Source: SKLM01 sp050049955 (GTDB lineage Bacteria; Chloroflexota; Anaerolineae; B4-G1). From it: 13,042 bases of DNA. The translations under genes were made by a program, and so were the position numbers. The stretch lies in contig JASFVG010000083.1 of the NCBI GenBank assembly GCA_050049955.1, positions 1 through 13,042 on the forward strand. The letters run 5' to 3'. Shown here in pieces: positions 1-8,284 of this stretch. The notes under the pieces are model-generated. The model saw nothing but the letters and a program-made list of their open reading frames with translations. It was not told where the DNA came from and made no database searches. Each line of letters begins with the position of its first letter. Position 1 is the stretch's first letter.

Positions 1-1
1 T

Positions 2-1474
2 ATGGAAGTCAAGCTGACCAGCATCCACAAGCACTTCGGACCCGTCCGGGCCAACAACGGTGTCTCCATGACGCTGGAGCCCGGTACTATTCACGGTCTT
101 CTGGGCGAAAACGGCGCTGGCAAGACCACGCTGATGAAGTGCCTCTCTGGCTACTTGTCTCCGGACAGTGGTACGATCAAGGTGGATGGACGGCCTGCAT
201 CGTTTACCTCTCCGGCCCAGGCCATTGAGCAAGGCATCGGTATGCTGCACCAGGATCCACTGGATCTTCCTCGGATGACGGTTCTGGACAACTTCCTCTT
301 GGCGTTCGATCGACAGCTGTTGCCAAATCGGCGGCGTGGGCGTCGGTTGCTGCAGGAGATGGAAGCGCGCTTTGAGTTCTGCCTGGATCCTGATGAGGAG
401 GTTGTCGGCCTGACCATCGGCGAGCGGCAGCAACTCGAGATCCTGCGCCTGCTGGCCCTCGGCGCGCACGTCATCATCCTCGACGAGCCCACAACCGGCA
501 TTTCTACACCTCAGAAGGCCAGCCTCTTCGCCACCCTGCGTCGACTGGCCGACGAGGAGGAGCGTTCGGTTGTCTTTGTCTCCCATAAGCTGGAGGAAGT
601 GGAAGAGCTCTGCCACGAGGTTACGGTCCTGCGACAGGGAAAGGTAGCCGGCAGAGCAGAGATGCCCTGTCCAGTCGACAGGCTGGTAGAGATGATGTTC
701 GGTCACAGTCTTCCCGCGGCCGAGCGTCCTGCTGTGGAGCTGGGCTCGCCCGTACTGAAGGCTGAGGGTCTGACAATTCCGTCCTATCGTCTCACTGTCG
801 AAGATCTAGAGCTCCAGGTGCGGGCAGGAGAGGTCGTAGGGCTGGCCGGGTTGGAGGGGAGTGGGCAGCGGCTCTTTCTGCATGCCTGCACTGGGCTGAG
901 GCGAGTTACCTCAGGTCGCATCCTGCTGGACGGGCAAGACCTGACAGGGGCTCCCTACCGGCGCTTTTTGGAGGCCGGCGTCGCCTACATGCCTGCCGGT
1001 CGCCTGGAAGAGGGGCTGATCGAGGGACTTACTCTCACTGAGCACTTCGGGCTGGCTGATCGGGAAAGCTCCCTCGTCATCGACTGGTCGGCGGCGCGGG
1101 ACCGGGCAGCAAAGCGCATAGATCGTTTCAACGTCGTCGGGCGACCAGAGACCCCGGTCCAGGCGCTCTCCGGTGGCAATCAGCAGCGCCTCTTGCTGGC
1201 CCTGCTGCCCCCTGGCCTGCGCCTACTACTTATGGAACGTCCCACTCGCGGACTGGACATCGAATCCGCCCGCTGGGTATGGCAGCAGCTGTTGGCTCGG
1301 CGCGAGGAGGGAACGGCCATCGTCTTCACTTCGGCAGACCTCGATGAGCTCCGGGAGCGATCGGATCGAATCGCGGTCTTCTACGGGGGCCACATGATAT
1401 CGCCAGTGGATGCCGCGCGGACCACGGTGGAAGAGCTGGGGTATCTGATCGCGGGAAAGACACAGAGCATATAG
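2..1474 (+). CDS. Nucleoside-type (BMP family) ABC transporter ATP-binding protein, two NBDs
   Basis: Cytoplasmic ATPase that would drive import through the two permeases that follow. It has two nucleotide-binding domains in 490 residues, the layout of RbsA/YufO-like proteins. NBD1 has Walker A GENGAGKT (35-42), a Q-loop at Q84, the family-type signature LTIGERQQLEI (137-147), Walker B ending LDEPT (160-164) and the switch histidine in SHK (H195). NBD2 has a P-loop without lysine (GLEGSGQR, 283-290), an intact signature LSGGNQQR (389-396), a Walker B reading MERPTRGLD (411-419) instead of LDEPTRGLD, and no switch histidine (SAD, 444-446). NBD2 is therefore probably a degenerate ATPase site, as is usual in this family. 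The ATG is only one base inside the window, so its ribosome site cannot be seen, but the N-terminus MEVKLTSIHKHFG fits the family start. The permease order points to nucleosides or purine-like bases; a sugar substrate cannot be excluded. Confidence 0.93.
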   Translation: MEVKLTSIHKHFGPVRANNGVSMTLEPGTIHGLLGENGAGKTTLMKCLSGYLSPDSGTIKVDGRPASFTSPAQAIEQGIGMLHQDPLDLPRMTVLDNFLLAFDRQLLPNRRRGRRLLQEMEARFEFCLDPDEEVVGLTIGERQQLEILRLLALGAHVIILDEPTTGISTPQKASLFATLRRLADEEERSVVFVSHKLEEVEELCHEVTVLRQGKVAGRAEMPCPVDRLVEMMFGHSLPAAERPAVELGSPVLKAEGLTIPSYRLTVEDLELQVRAGEVVGLAGLEGSGQRLFLHACTGLRRVTSGRILLDGQDLTGAPYRRFLEAGVAYMPAGRLEEGLIEGLTLTEHFGLADRESSLVIDWSAARDRAAKRIDRFNVVGRPETPVQALSGGNQQRLLLALLPPGLRLLLMERPTRGLDIESARWVWQQLLARREEGTAIVFTSADLDELRERSDRIAVFYGGHMISPVDAARTTVEELGYLIAGKTQSI

Positions 1475-1493
1475 CCTCAATCGCAACACATAT

Positions 1494-2561
1494 ATGAAAC
1501 TCGAATCTAGGTTGACCGACGCTCTTCTGGGCGTAGCCCCGGTTCTCCTGGCGCTTCTGTTCACCACGCTGATCCTGATGGCTGTTGGCGCACCTCCTTG
1601 GGAGGCATACGGCAACATCCTGTCCGGCGCGTTCGAGAGTCCACGCAAGGTCGCTGACGTCGTAGCCGCCTGCGTCCCTCTCGTCCTTTGCGGCGTCGGG
1701 ATGAGCATCACTTTCACAGCCGGGCAGTGGAACGTAGGTGTGGAGGGCCAGATCGTCCTCGGCGCCATTCTTGCCACCTGGGTGGCACGCAACGTCTTGT
1801 GGCCGCAAGTGCCCGTGTTGACGCTGATGCTCGCGGCCGGTGTGCTGGGGGGAGCGCTTTGGGGTGCGCTCGCCGGCCTCTTGAAGATCTACGGCAAAGT
1901 GCACGAGATTTTCGGTGGACTGGGCCTCAACTACGCAGCGCAAGGGCTCGCCATTTGGCTCATCTTCAATCCGTGGAAGCCCGCCGACGGGGCGACGATG
2001 AGCGGCACTGATCCCTTCCCTGACCCAGCCTGGATGCCGCGTCTGGGAACCTTGCGGGTCGCGCCGCTGGCGGTGGTTCTAGCATTGGTCTCAGTCGTGG
2101 CGGTCTACTTCGTGCTGCGGAGAACCCGGTGGGGACTGGACCTCAAAGCGCTTGGGAAGAACTTCCGCTCCGCCTTCCTGCTAGGTGTTCCGTGCACGCC
2201 GCGTCTACTGAGCGCCTTTGCCGTCGGCGGCGCGTTGGCAGGATTGGCGGGGGCCATTCGGGCTTCTGCTCGATATGGGCGCATGATTCCCGAGATCTCC
2301 GGTGGACAGGGTTACCTCTCTCTCTTGGTCGCCCTCCTGGCTGGATACCGGCCTGAATGGGTGCCTTTCATCGCCTTCTTCTTCGCTGCGGTGGGTGTGG
2401 GGAGCCCGCGGCTCGAACTGAATATGCAGCTCGACTCTTCTCTGGGTGGTGTGCTGGAGGCCGCGATGGTGTTGTCGGTTATCTTGGTGAGTGGCTGGCG
2501 AGCGATGCTGGCCCGGCGGCAGGCTCGGAGAACCCTGGCGGAGGCTGCCGATGGAGACTGA
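1494..2561 (+). CDS. ABC transporter permease, nucleoside/BMP family (YufP-like)
   Basis: Integral membrane permease of 355 residues in the BPD_transp_2 superfamily. Hydrophobic segments are seen near residues 11-31, 57-75, 84-99, 106-130, 140-158, 188-207, 236-256, 273-284, 290-303 and 318-334. Family landmarks are GQWNVGVEGQ (77-86), the region HEIFGGLGLNYAAQG (137-151) and GQGYLSLLVALLAG (271-284), which match the re-entrant and late-membrane motifs of YufP/NupB-type permeases. It begins 19 bases after the ATPase stop and overlaps the next permease by 11 bases, so the three form one operon. No convincing Shine-Dalgarno precedes the ATG at 1494; translation may be coupled to the upstream gene. 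The substrate-binding lipoprotein is not in the window and would be expected upstream. Confidence 0.92.
   Translation: MKLESRLTDALLGVAPVLLALLFTTLILMAVGAPPWEAYGNILSGAFESPRKVADVVAACVPLVLCGVGMSITFTAGQWNVGVEGQIVLGAILATWVARNVLWPQVPVLTLMLAAGVLGGALWGALAGLLKIYGKVHEIFGGLGLNYAAQGLAIWLIFNPWKPADGATMSGTDPFPDPAWMPRLGTLRVAPLAVVLALVSVVAVYFVLRRTRWGLDLKALGKNFRSAFLLGVPCTPRLLSAFAVGGALAGLAGAIRASARYGRMIPEISGGQGYLSLLVALLAGYRPEWVPFIAFFFAAVGVGSPRLELNMQLDSSLGGVLEAAMVLSVILVSGWRAMLARRQARRTLAEAADGD
2540..2544 (+). promoter_or_regulatory. Ribosome binding site of second permease
   Basis: GGAGG lies 6 bases before ATG 2551, inside the end of the first permease gene. It fixes the start at 2551 rather than the in-frame ATG at 2491, which would add 20 soluble residues that do not resemble the family. 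Confidence 0.7.
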
Positions 2562-3531
2562 GTTCCTGATTCGGACGCTTTCCTCCATGGTGGCTGCCTC
2601 GACTCCTGTCGTTCTGGCTTCCATTGGGGAGACTATCTCGGAGAAGAGCGGTGTGATCAACCTCTCGCTTGACGGCTCCATCGCGCTTTCGGCGATGTCA
2701 GGGTTCGCCGTAGCGTTCACCTCCGGGAGCGTCGCCCTGGGGATCCTTGCTGGTATGGCGGTGGGGGCACTCGTGGCTCTAATCGTCGCCTTCGCCAGCA
2801 TAACCCTTCGTCAGGAGCAGGTCGCCGTCGGCTTCGTACTTACCATGCTGTGCCTGGAGTTGGCCGATTTCCTGGGCAATCCCTTCGTCCGTCAGCCTGG
2901 GCCCTCGGTCCCTCACGCGCCTATCCCCTATCTCTCCAAGATACCAGTCTTGGGGCCCATTCTGTTCGATCACAATCTTGTCGTCTACCTCAGCCTCCTC
3001 TCCATCGTCGGTGCCTGGTGGTGGATCTATAGAACTCAGCCAGGGCTGAAGCTTCGGGGGGTTGGCGAACGCCCGGAATCGACCTTCGCCCGGGGCGTCA
3101 ATGTCCATCTCCTGCGGTACATCTACACAGTGGTCGGAGGAGCGCTGGTGGGCTTGGCCGGCACGTCTTATTCTCTGAGCATCAAGCTGGGCTGGAGTCA
3201 CCGTCACACCTTCGGTATCGGTTGGATCGCGCTCGCAATAGTGATCTTCGGCGGTTGGGATCCCTGGCGGGTAGCGATGGGATCCTATCTCTTCGGCCTG
3301 CTCAAGGCTCTGGGAAGCATTCTCCAGAGAGACCCGGCTTTCGCCCGAGTCCCTACTCAGATCTTTAGCTCTGCCCCCTTCGCGCTGATGATCTTCGCTT
3401 TGCTCATGCTGAGTAGCGAGGGGGTCGATCGACTTCTGGCTCTTCTGCCCGTCCGCTTGGCCCGACGAATTGATCGAGCCATCCGCGGTCGACCGCCGGG
3501 TGGGTTGGGGCAGCCGTTTGTGCAGGAGTGA
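2551..3531 (+). CDS. ABC transporter permease, nucleoside/BMP family (YufQ-like)
   Basis: Second membrane subunit of the importer, 326 residues from ATG 2551. It starts METEFLIRTLSSMVAAST, continues with TPVVLASIGETISEKSGVIN (18-37) and LSLDG (38-42), the typical N-terminal signature of YufQ/NupC-type permeases, and has the late motif GIGWIALAIVIFGGWDPWR (222-240). About eight hydrophobic segments are visible. The start is chosen because of the GGAGG six bases upstream and the family alignment. The gene overlaps the first permease by 11 bases, implying translational coupling and a heterodimeric channel. The C-terminal tail (residues about 300-326) is basic and cytoplasmic-looking. Substrate is inferred from family membership and from the ygfK gene downstream, not from any residue seen here. 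Confidence 0.92.
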   Translation: METEFLIRTLSSMVAASTPVVLASIGETISEKSGVINLSLDGSIALSAMSGFAVAFTSGSVALGILAGMAVGALVALIVAFASITLRQEQVAVGFVLTMLCLELADFLGNPFVRQPGPSVPHAPIPYLSKIPVLGPILFDHNLVVYLSLLSIVGAWWWIYRTQPGLKLRGVGERPESTFARGVNVHLLRYIYTVVGGALVGLAGTSYSLSIKLGWSHRHTFGIGWIALAIVIFGGWDPWRVAMGSYLFGLLKALGSILQRDPAFARVPTQIFSSAPFALMIFALLMLSSEGVDRLLALLPVRLARRIDRAIRGRPPGGLGQPFVQE

Positions 3532-3533
3532 CA

Positions 3534-3615
3534 CTTGCGTGTCGTCATCATTTGGCGGGCCGACGCTGCGTGTTCTGGCTATCGAGACCTGCGCACTGAC
3601 CATTGCACACGCAAG
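3534..3615. repeat. 9-bp inverted repeat in the transporter-ygfK gap
   Basis: CTTGCGTGT (3534-3542) and ACACGCAAG (3607-3615) are perfect inverted copies separated by 64 bases. They could pair in a leader RNA ahead of ygfK or mark the edges of a small inserted or decayed segment. No known riboswitch consensus was recognised in the loop, and no T-run follows, so it is not a standard terminator. Confidence 0.3.
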
Positions 3616-3663
3616 GGGGAAACAGGGCTAAGACTGGTGACCCTGAAAGTGCGAGGCACGTAG
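3535..3663 (+). CDS. Possible 42-residue small ORF between transporter and ygfK
   Basis: A TTG codon at 3535 is preceded, six bases away, by AGGAG (3524-3528) lying in the last codons of the permease. The frame stays open for 42 residues (beginning MRVVIIWRADAACSGYRDL) and stops with TAG at 3661-3663. The first eight residues look like a beta strand starting a Rossmann-type fold, but the rest is basic and has no motif I recognise. It could be a real small protein, the remnant of a larger decayed gene, or chance. It fills most of the 156-base gap between the permease and ygfK. Confidence 0.22.
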   Translation: MRVVIIWRADAACSGYRDLRTDHCTRKGETGLRLVTLKVRGT

Positions 3664-3675
3664 TGCACGCCGTCT

Positions 3676-3683
3676 AAGGGAGG
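3676..3683 (+). promoter_or_regulatory. Strong ribosome binding site of ygfK
   Basis: AAGGGAGG ends four bases before ATG 3688. It is the strongest Shine-Dalgarno on this strand and fixes the start of the long protein. It suggests that ygfK is translated independently of the transporter genes. Confidence 0.75.
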
Positions 3684-3687
3684 TACA

Positions 3688-6600
3688 ATGTCTGACATCA
3701 TGAGGGTTCAGCCTTTCGAGGCGCTTCTCAAATGGATACTTGGTGAGCTAGAGCGTAGCGGGTCTATCTTCGGCATCCCTCGCTCGCTTTTCCACGTGCC
3801 GAAGAGGAACAGCCCCTATGCTACCGAGATCTTCGGAAATTATCTTGCGACACCGATTGGCCCTGGTGCCGGGCCGCACACGCAATTGACCCAGAACATC
3901 CTGGCCGCCTGGCTCTGCGGTGGGCGGTTTATCGAGCTTAAGACCGTCCAGATCATGGACGATCTGGAGATCCCTCGCCCATGCATCGATATGGCTGACG
4001 AGGGCTACAACGTCGAATGGTCCCAAGAGCTGAGTCTCGAGCAGTCCGCATGGGAGTATGTCAAGGCCTGGGTGCTGATTCACGTCCTGCGGCGGCTGCT
4101 TGGCTTCGAGGACAGCGCGCCATTCGGTACAGTCTTCAATATGAGCGTGGGCTACGACCTCGACGGCATTACGAGCGCTGCGATGATGCGCTTCATGGAT
4201 CGGATGGAGAATGCGTCGGAGGAGATTGCCCAGCTTCTGGCCCTGCTAGAGGACAAGGCCCCGCAGTTCTCGGATATAGCGATCCCATCGCGGATGGTCG
4301 ATAGCGTGACCCTCTCAACGATGCACGGTTGTCCACCCGACGAGATCGAGCAGATCTCCCGCTACCTGTTGGAGGAGCGCGGCTTGCATACCTTCGTGAA
4401 GCTGAACCCGACCCTGCTGGGGAAGGAACGGGTGCTGCACATCCTGCATGAGAGGCTTGGTTTCACGGAGATCCAGATCCCGGATGATGTCTTTGAGCAC
4501 GATCTCCAATACGATCGGGCTGTGGCGATGATTGCGTCGCTCCGCGAGGTGGCGGCAAATCAGGGCCTACGGTTCGGTGTCAAGCTGAGCAACACGCTGG
4601 CGATGGCGAATCATCGTGGGGTCCTCCCGGGTGATGAGATGTACATGTCCGGCCGTGCTCTCTATCCGATCACGATGAACCTCTTCCACAAATTGGCCAA
4701 GGAGTTCGATGGCGGACCTCCAGAAGGACCGGGGCATCCTTTGGACGTCTCGTATTCCGCCGGTGCTGACGCGGCCAATGTGACTGCAATCCTGTCCTGC
4801 GGCGCCCTTCCTGTCACCGTGGCATCGGATCTTCTGAAGCCCGGAGGCTACGCACGATTCCATCAGTATCTTGAGAATATCGAGCAGGGTATCCGTGAGA
4901 TGGGCATAGCAGGGCTTGAGGAGTTGGCCTGGGATCACCTGATGAACCTGGAGCAGGAGGCCGACTGGGCCTTGGAGGCGCCACGCTACAAGAAGAGCTA
5001 CCGTCCCTATGACTTGCCGAAGGTAGAGTCTGGGCTGGAGCTGTTCGACTGTGTCGAGGCGCCTTGTCGACAGCAGTGTGCCGTGCTTCAGGACGTACCG
5101 GAATACGCGTGGCTCATTGCTCAAGGGGAATGCGATCGCGCGCTAGAGGTCATCCTCTCGCGGAATCCGCTGCCCAACGTCACCGGATACGTGTGCGATC
5201 ACCTGTGTCAGACCCGCTGCACCCGCAGCAACTACGATGAACCCGTCGCTATCCGGGCTCTGAAACGGTTCGCCGCGGAGAAGGGGTCAGTGCTGATGGA
5301 GGCCGCCGATCCGTCCGGATATCGCGTCGCCATCGTGGGCGGAGGGCCCTCTGGACTCGCAGCTGCCTACTTCCTGGCCCTGAGCGGCGTCCAGCCCGTG
5401 ATCTACGAGGCGCGCGAAAAGGTTGGCGGTATGTTGGCGATCGCGGCGGACTTCCGCCTGCCTGATACCGTGGTCGAGCAGGACATCCGCCGGATCGAAG
5501 GGCTTGGCGCGGAGATCAGGCTCTCACGTCCTGTGACGGATCGACCGGACGTGCTTCTTGAGGAGGGCTTTGACGCCGTCTACGTTGCCCCGGGTGCGCA
5601 GAGTGACGCCCACCTGGGCGTTGAGGGGGAGGACGGCGAAGGGGTATTCCACGCCCTTCAGTTCCTGGAGCGCGTCAGCCGCGGTGAAGAGGTTCCGTTG
5701 GCCGGCGATGTCCTTGTGATCGGCGGCGGGAACACGGCGATGGATGCGGCACGCACGGCCAGGCGCCTAACGGACGGCTCGGTGACCGTCGTCTATCGGC
5801 GCGCATTGGCACAGATGCCAGCGGACGATGAGGAGATCGAGGCTATGTTCGATGAGGGCATCCGGCTGGAGGAGCTGGCTTCGCCCCTCGAAGTAGTCCT
5901 GGACGAAGGCCGGGCGGTTGGCTTGAGGTGCATTCGAAACGGACTGGGTGAGCCCGGGGCCGATGGACGCCCCAGGCCACTCCCTGTCGAGGGGAGTGAG
6001 TTTCAGCTTGAGGCCAGGAGCGTCATCGTCGCCATAGGCCAGCGCTTCGACAACACCTTCCTGGAGGGGAGTGACATCGCCCTCAACCCCAACCAGACCA
6101 TCGACGTCGATCCGGAGACCGGACTAGCGGCCGAACAGGGTATCTACGCCGGCGGGGATGTGGTGCGCGGGCCGGCCACGATCATCAAGGCGTGTGCCGA
6201 TGGTCGGCGCGCCGCCGAGGCGATCTGCGGCCGCTTGGGCGTTCACGCTTGGAGATCCCGGGTCGAGATGCCGGCTCTGTCCGCGGAAGACATCCTGGGG
6301 ATCAAGCGCGTGCGAGCCCGTACTGTACCGCAGCATCAACCGCCGATGCTCCCCCGAGGAGACCGAAGCGGATTCGATTTGGTCGAGCAGACGCTGCCAG
6401 ACGAGGATGTCGTTGCAGAGGCGCTCCGCTGTATGCAGTGCTCCCAGCTGTGTGATAAGTGTGTTGAGGTGTGCCCAAACCGCGCCAACATCACCTACCT
6501 GACACGCCCCCTCGAGATCAAGGTTCCCTGCCTTGCCTGCTCGGACGGCGATCTCCAAGTCGTGGGTCACGACACGTTCGCGGTCGACCAGACACGCCAG

Positions 6601-6996
6601 ATCCTCCACGTGGCCGACCTATGCAACGAGTGCGGCAACTGCAGCACGTTCTGCGTTCACCAAGGCCGACCGTTCGCCGACAAGCCGCGCCTGTTCCTCA
6701 ATGAAGGCGATTTCGAGCTGGCGGACGATAATGCGTTCCTCGTCCATAGAGCCGACGGAGGCTGGACGATTCGCAGGCGTGAGGGAGGCATGGAATCTTC
6801 AGTGACGCTTGGCCAGGACGGCGGTGGGATGGCGTTCGAGAACAAACACGTCTATCTGCGGGTAGGGCCGGACGCTGAGATGACGTCAATGACGCTCAAG
6901 GAGCCCTTCGAGGGAGAGATCTCCCTGCGGCCCGCAGCGGAGATGGTCGTGACTCTTGAAGGTGTGCTGAGCGCTGTTCCCTTCCTGGTAGCCTAG
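3688..6996 (+). CDS. ygfK: YgfK-like flavin/iron-sulfur oxidoreductase (labelled 'putative selenate reductase')
   Basis: Large cytoplasmic redox enzyme of 1102 residues, slightly longer than E. coli YgfK. Residues about 45-440 form a dihydroorotate-dehydrogenase-like flavin barrel (TPIGPGAGPHT 55-65, TMHGCPPDE 211-219, FVKLNP 236-241, PVTVASDLLKPGGY 375-388). Next comes a GltD-like part: cysteines 455, 460, 464, 503, 507 and 511 for iron-sulfur clusters, FAD loop GGGPSGLAAA (551-560), and a second dinucleotide loop VIGGGNTAMDAA (677-688), probably for NAD(P)H. The C-terminus has ferredoxin-like cysteines at 915, 918, 922, 925, 929, then 948, 951, then 979, 982, 985, 989. The selenate label comes from E. 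coli genetics. Homologues also sit in anaerobic purine and urate breakdown clusters, and the nucleoside-type importer upstream supports that role here. No molybdenum subunit is visible. Substrate is inferred. Confidence 0.9.
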   Translation: MSDIMRVQPFEALLKWILGELERSGSIFGIPRSLFHVPKRNSPYATEIFGNYLATPIGPGAGPHTQLTQNILAAWLCGGRFIELKTVQIMDDLEIPRPCIDMADEGYNVEWSQELSLEQSAWEYVKAWVLIHVLRRLLGFEDSAPFGTVFNMSVGYDLDGITSAAMMRFMDRMENASEEIAQLLALLEDKAPQFSDIAIPSRMVDSVTLSTMHGCPPDEIEQISRYLLEERGLHTFVKLNPTLLGKERVLHILHERLGFTEIQIPDDVFEHDLQYDRAVAMIASLREVAANQGLRFGVKLSNTLAMANHRGVLPGDEMYMSGRALYPITMNLFHKLAKEFDGGPPEGPGHPLDVSYSAGADAANVTAILSCGALPVTVASDLLKPGGYARFHQYLENIEQGIREMGIAGLEELAWDHLMNLEQEADWALEAPRYKKSYRPYDLPKVESGLELFDCVEAPCRQQCAVLQDVPEYAWLIAQGECDRALEVILSRNPLPNVTGYVCDHLCQTRCTRSNYDEPVAIRALKRFAAEKGSVLMEAADPSGYRVAIVGGGPSGLAAAYFLALSGVQPVIYEAREKVGGMLAIAADFRLPDTVVEQDIRRIEGLGAEIRLSRPVTDRPDVLLEEGFDAVYVAPGAQSDAHLGVEGEDGEGVFHALQFLERVSRGEEVPLAGDVLVIGGGNTAMDAARTARRLTDGSVTVVYRRALAQMPADDEEIEAMFDEGIRLEELASPLEVVLDEGRAVGLRCIRNGLGEPGADGRPRPLPVEGSEFQLEARSVIVAIGQRFDNTFLEGSDIALNPNQTIDVDPETGLAAEQGIYAGGDVVRGPATIIKACADGRRAAEAICGRLGVHAWRSRVEMPALSAEDILGIKRVRARTVPQHQPPMLPRGDRSGFDLVEQTLPDEDVVAEALRCMQCSQLCDKCVEVCPNRANITYLTRPLEIKVPCLACSDGDLQVVGHDTFAVDQTRQILHVADLCNECGNCSTFCVHQGRPFADKPRLFLNEGDFELADDNAFLVHRADGGWTIRRREGGMESSVTLGQDGGGMAFENKHVYLRVGPDAEMTSMTLKEPFEGEISLRPAAEMVVTLEGVLSAVPFLVA

Positions 6997-7016
6997 GCGC
7001 TCTCCGCCGCGATGAG

Positions 7017-7063
7017 CAGAGAAGCCTGCACCGATGCCAAGGTGCAGGCTTCTCTGTCTTCTT
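7017..7063 (+). terminator. Rho-independent terminator after ygfK
   Basis: A perfect 16-bp stem pairs 7017-7032 with 7041-7056 around an 8-base loop (GATGCCAA), followed by TCTTCTT (7057-7063). It lies 20 bases after the ygfK stop. On the opposite strand the stem is followed by a GC-rich stretch with no T-run, so it is clearly directional for ygfK and at most a weak block for the convergent tgt transcript. Confidence 0.85.
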
Positions 7064-7120
7064 GACTCGAGCGCCGTGCGTGCGGTGGCTGCCCCCGCGT
7101 GGCGCCGTCCTGCATCTCCT

Positions 7121-8278
7121 TCAGTCGCATCCTTTATTGGGGTCACTTCTGCCGTGCCAGAAGGCGTCGCGGTAGTTCTGAAACCTCCCCTCAATGATGG
7201 ATTCGCGGATCTCCCTGGCGATTGTAAGCATCACGTGCAGATTGTGCATGGTGATCAATTGGTGGCCCAAGATCTCGTTAGCCCGGTTCAGATGGCGCAC
7301 GTAGGCTCGGCTGAAATGCCGGCAAGCGTAGCACATGCAGCCCGGCTCCAGAGGACGGGGATCCTCAGCAAACATGGCATTGCTGATGTTCAACCGGCCT
7401 GTGCGGTTGATCACGCCGCCGTTGCGTGCCGTGCGGGTAGGTAGGACGCAGTCAAACATATCGACGCCCCGCGCCGTGCACTCCACCAGATCCTGCGGGG
7501 TGCCAACGCCCATCAGGTAGCGCACCCGGTCGCGTGGCAGGATATCGTCCAGAAGCTCCAGGATGAGGTGCATCTGTTCGTTGGTCTCGCCGACGCTTAG
7601 GCCACCAATGGCATAGTGATCGAACCCCAAGTTCAGCAGGAAGCGCGCTGATCGTTCGCGAAGATCGGTGAACGAGCCACCCTGCACGATCCCGAAGAGG
7701 GCCTGGTCAGAGCGGCTCTTTGCGGCCTTGCAGCGTTCAGCCCAGGTGTGGGTGCGCACCATCGCTTCCTCGCTGTAGTCCCGATCGAGAGGTTCCGCAC
7801 ACTCGTCCAGACAGGTGATGAGGTCTGCCCCAAGATTCTCCTGGATAGCGATCACGGACTCGGGCGTGAACCGGTGTTCTGAACCATCTATGTGCGAACG
7901 GAAGGTTACCCCGCCCGCATCGACCTTCCGTCGCTCCGCGAGGCTGAAGACCTGGTACCCGCCGGAATCTGTGAGGATAGGTCGGTCCCAACCCATGAAG
8001 GAATGCAGACCACCTAGCCGGGCAATAAGCTCATCGCCCGGACGCAGGTGGAGGTGGTAGGCGTTTGCCAGGATCTGCGTCACGCCCAATTCGCGCAGGG
8101 AGCGGGGGGCGACGGCCTTCACCGTGGCGTGGGTGCCCACTGGGCAGAAGACGGGGGTGGGCACCTCGCCGTGAGGGGTCCGCAGCAGGCCTGCACGGGC
8201 GTCGCCGTCCGTCGCTATGACCGAAAAGGCAAAGCTTTCGCCAGGGAAGGCGCGAGCGGGGGCGGCAGGACGACTCAG
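7121..8278 (-). CDS. tgt: Queuine tRNA-ribosyltransferase (tRNA-guanine transglycosylase), CTG start proposed
   Basis: Exchanges guanine 34 of GUN-anticodon tRNAs for preQ1 in queuosine synthesis. The proposed 385-residue product is normal for bacterial Tgt. Landmarks in this numbering: TDSGGYQVF with the base-binding Asp104; GIVQGG (about 196-201) and GGLSVGE (225-231) forming the substrate pocket; nucleophile Asp276 in GVDMFDC; zinc ligands Cys314, Cys316, Cys319 and His345. The shortest usual start, GTG 8164, would remove FAFSVIATDG and AGLLRTPHGEV, which are conserved in Tgt. Upstream of those the frame holds no ATG, GTG or TTG before the in-frame stop at 8345-8347, but AGGAGG lies six bases before an in-frame CTG at 8278-8276, so I choose CTG. 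It is the last gene of the dnaD-like / dnaC-like / tgt run and has no obvious functional link to them. Confidence 0.93.
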   Translation of the reverse strand: MSRPAAPARAFPGESFAFSVIATDGDARAGLLRTPHGEVPTPVFCPVGTHATVKAVAPRSLRELGVTQILANAYHLHLRPGDELIARLGGLHSFMGWDRPILTDSGGYQVFSLAERRKVDAGGVTFRSHIDGSEHRFTPESVIAIQENLGADLITCLDECAEPLDRDYSEEAMVRTHTWAERCKAAKSRSDQALFGIVQGGSFTDLRERSARFLLNLGFDHYAIGGLSVGETNEQMHLILELLDDILPRDRVRYLMGVGTPQDLVECTARGVDMFDCVLPTRTARNGGVINRTGRLNISNAMFAEDPRPLEPGCMCYACRHFSRAYVRHLNRANEILGHQLITMHNLHVMLTIAREIRESIIEGRFQNYRDAFWHGRSDPNKGCD

Positions 8279-8284
8279 GGTAAT

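Noticed and set aside
1326..1943. Minus-strand open frame of 205 codons
   Set aside because: It is opposite the ATPase and first permease, which are secure; the predicted protein has no recognisable features.
2491..2550. Longer start of the second permease
   Set aside because: It would overlap the first permease by 71 bases, whereas ATG 2551 has GGAGG at ideal spacing and matches the family N-terminus.
3603..3633. Possible promoter TTGCAC ... CTAAGA before ygfK
   Set aside because: Spacing of 19 bases and a poor -10 make it no better than chance.
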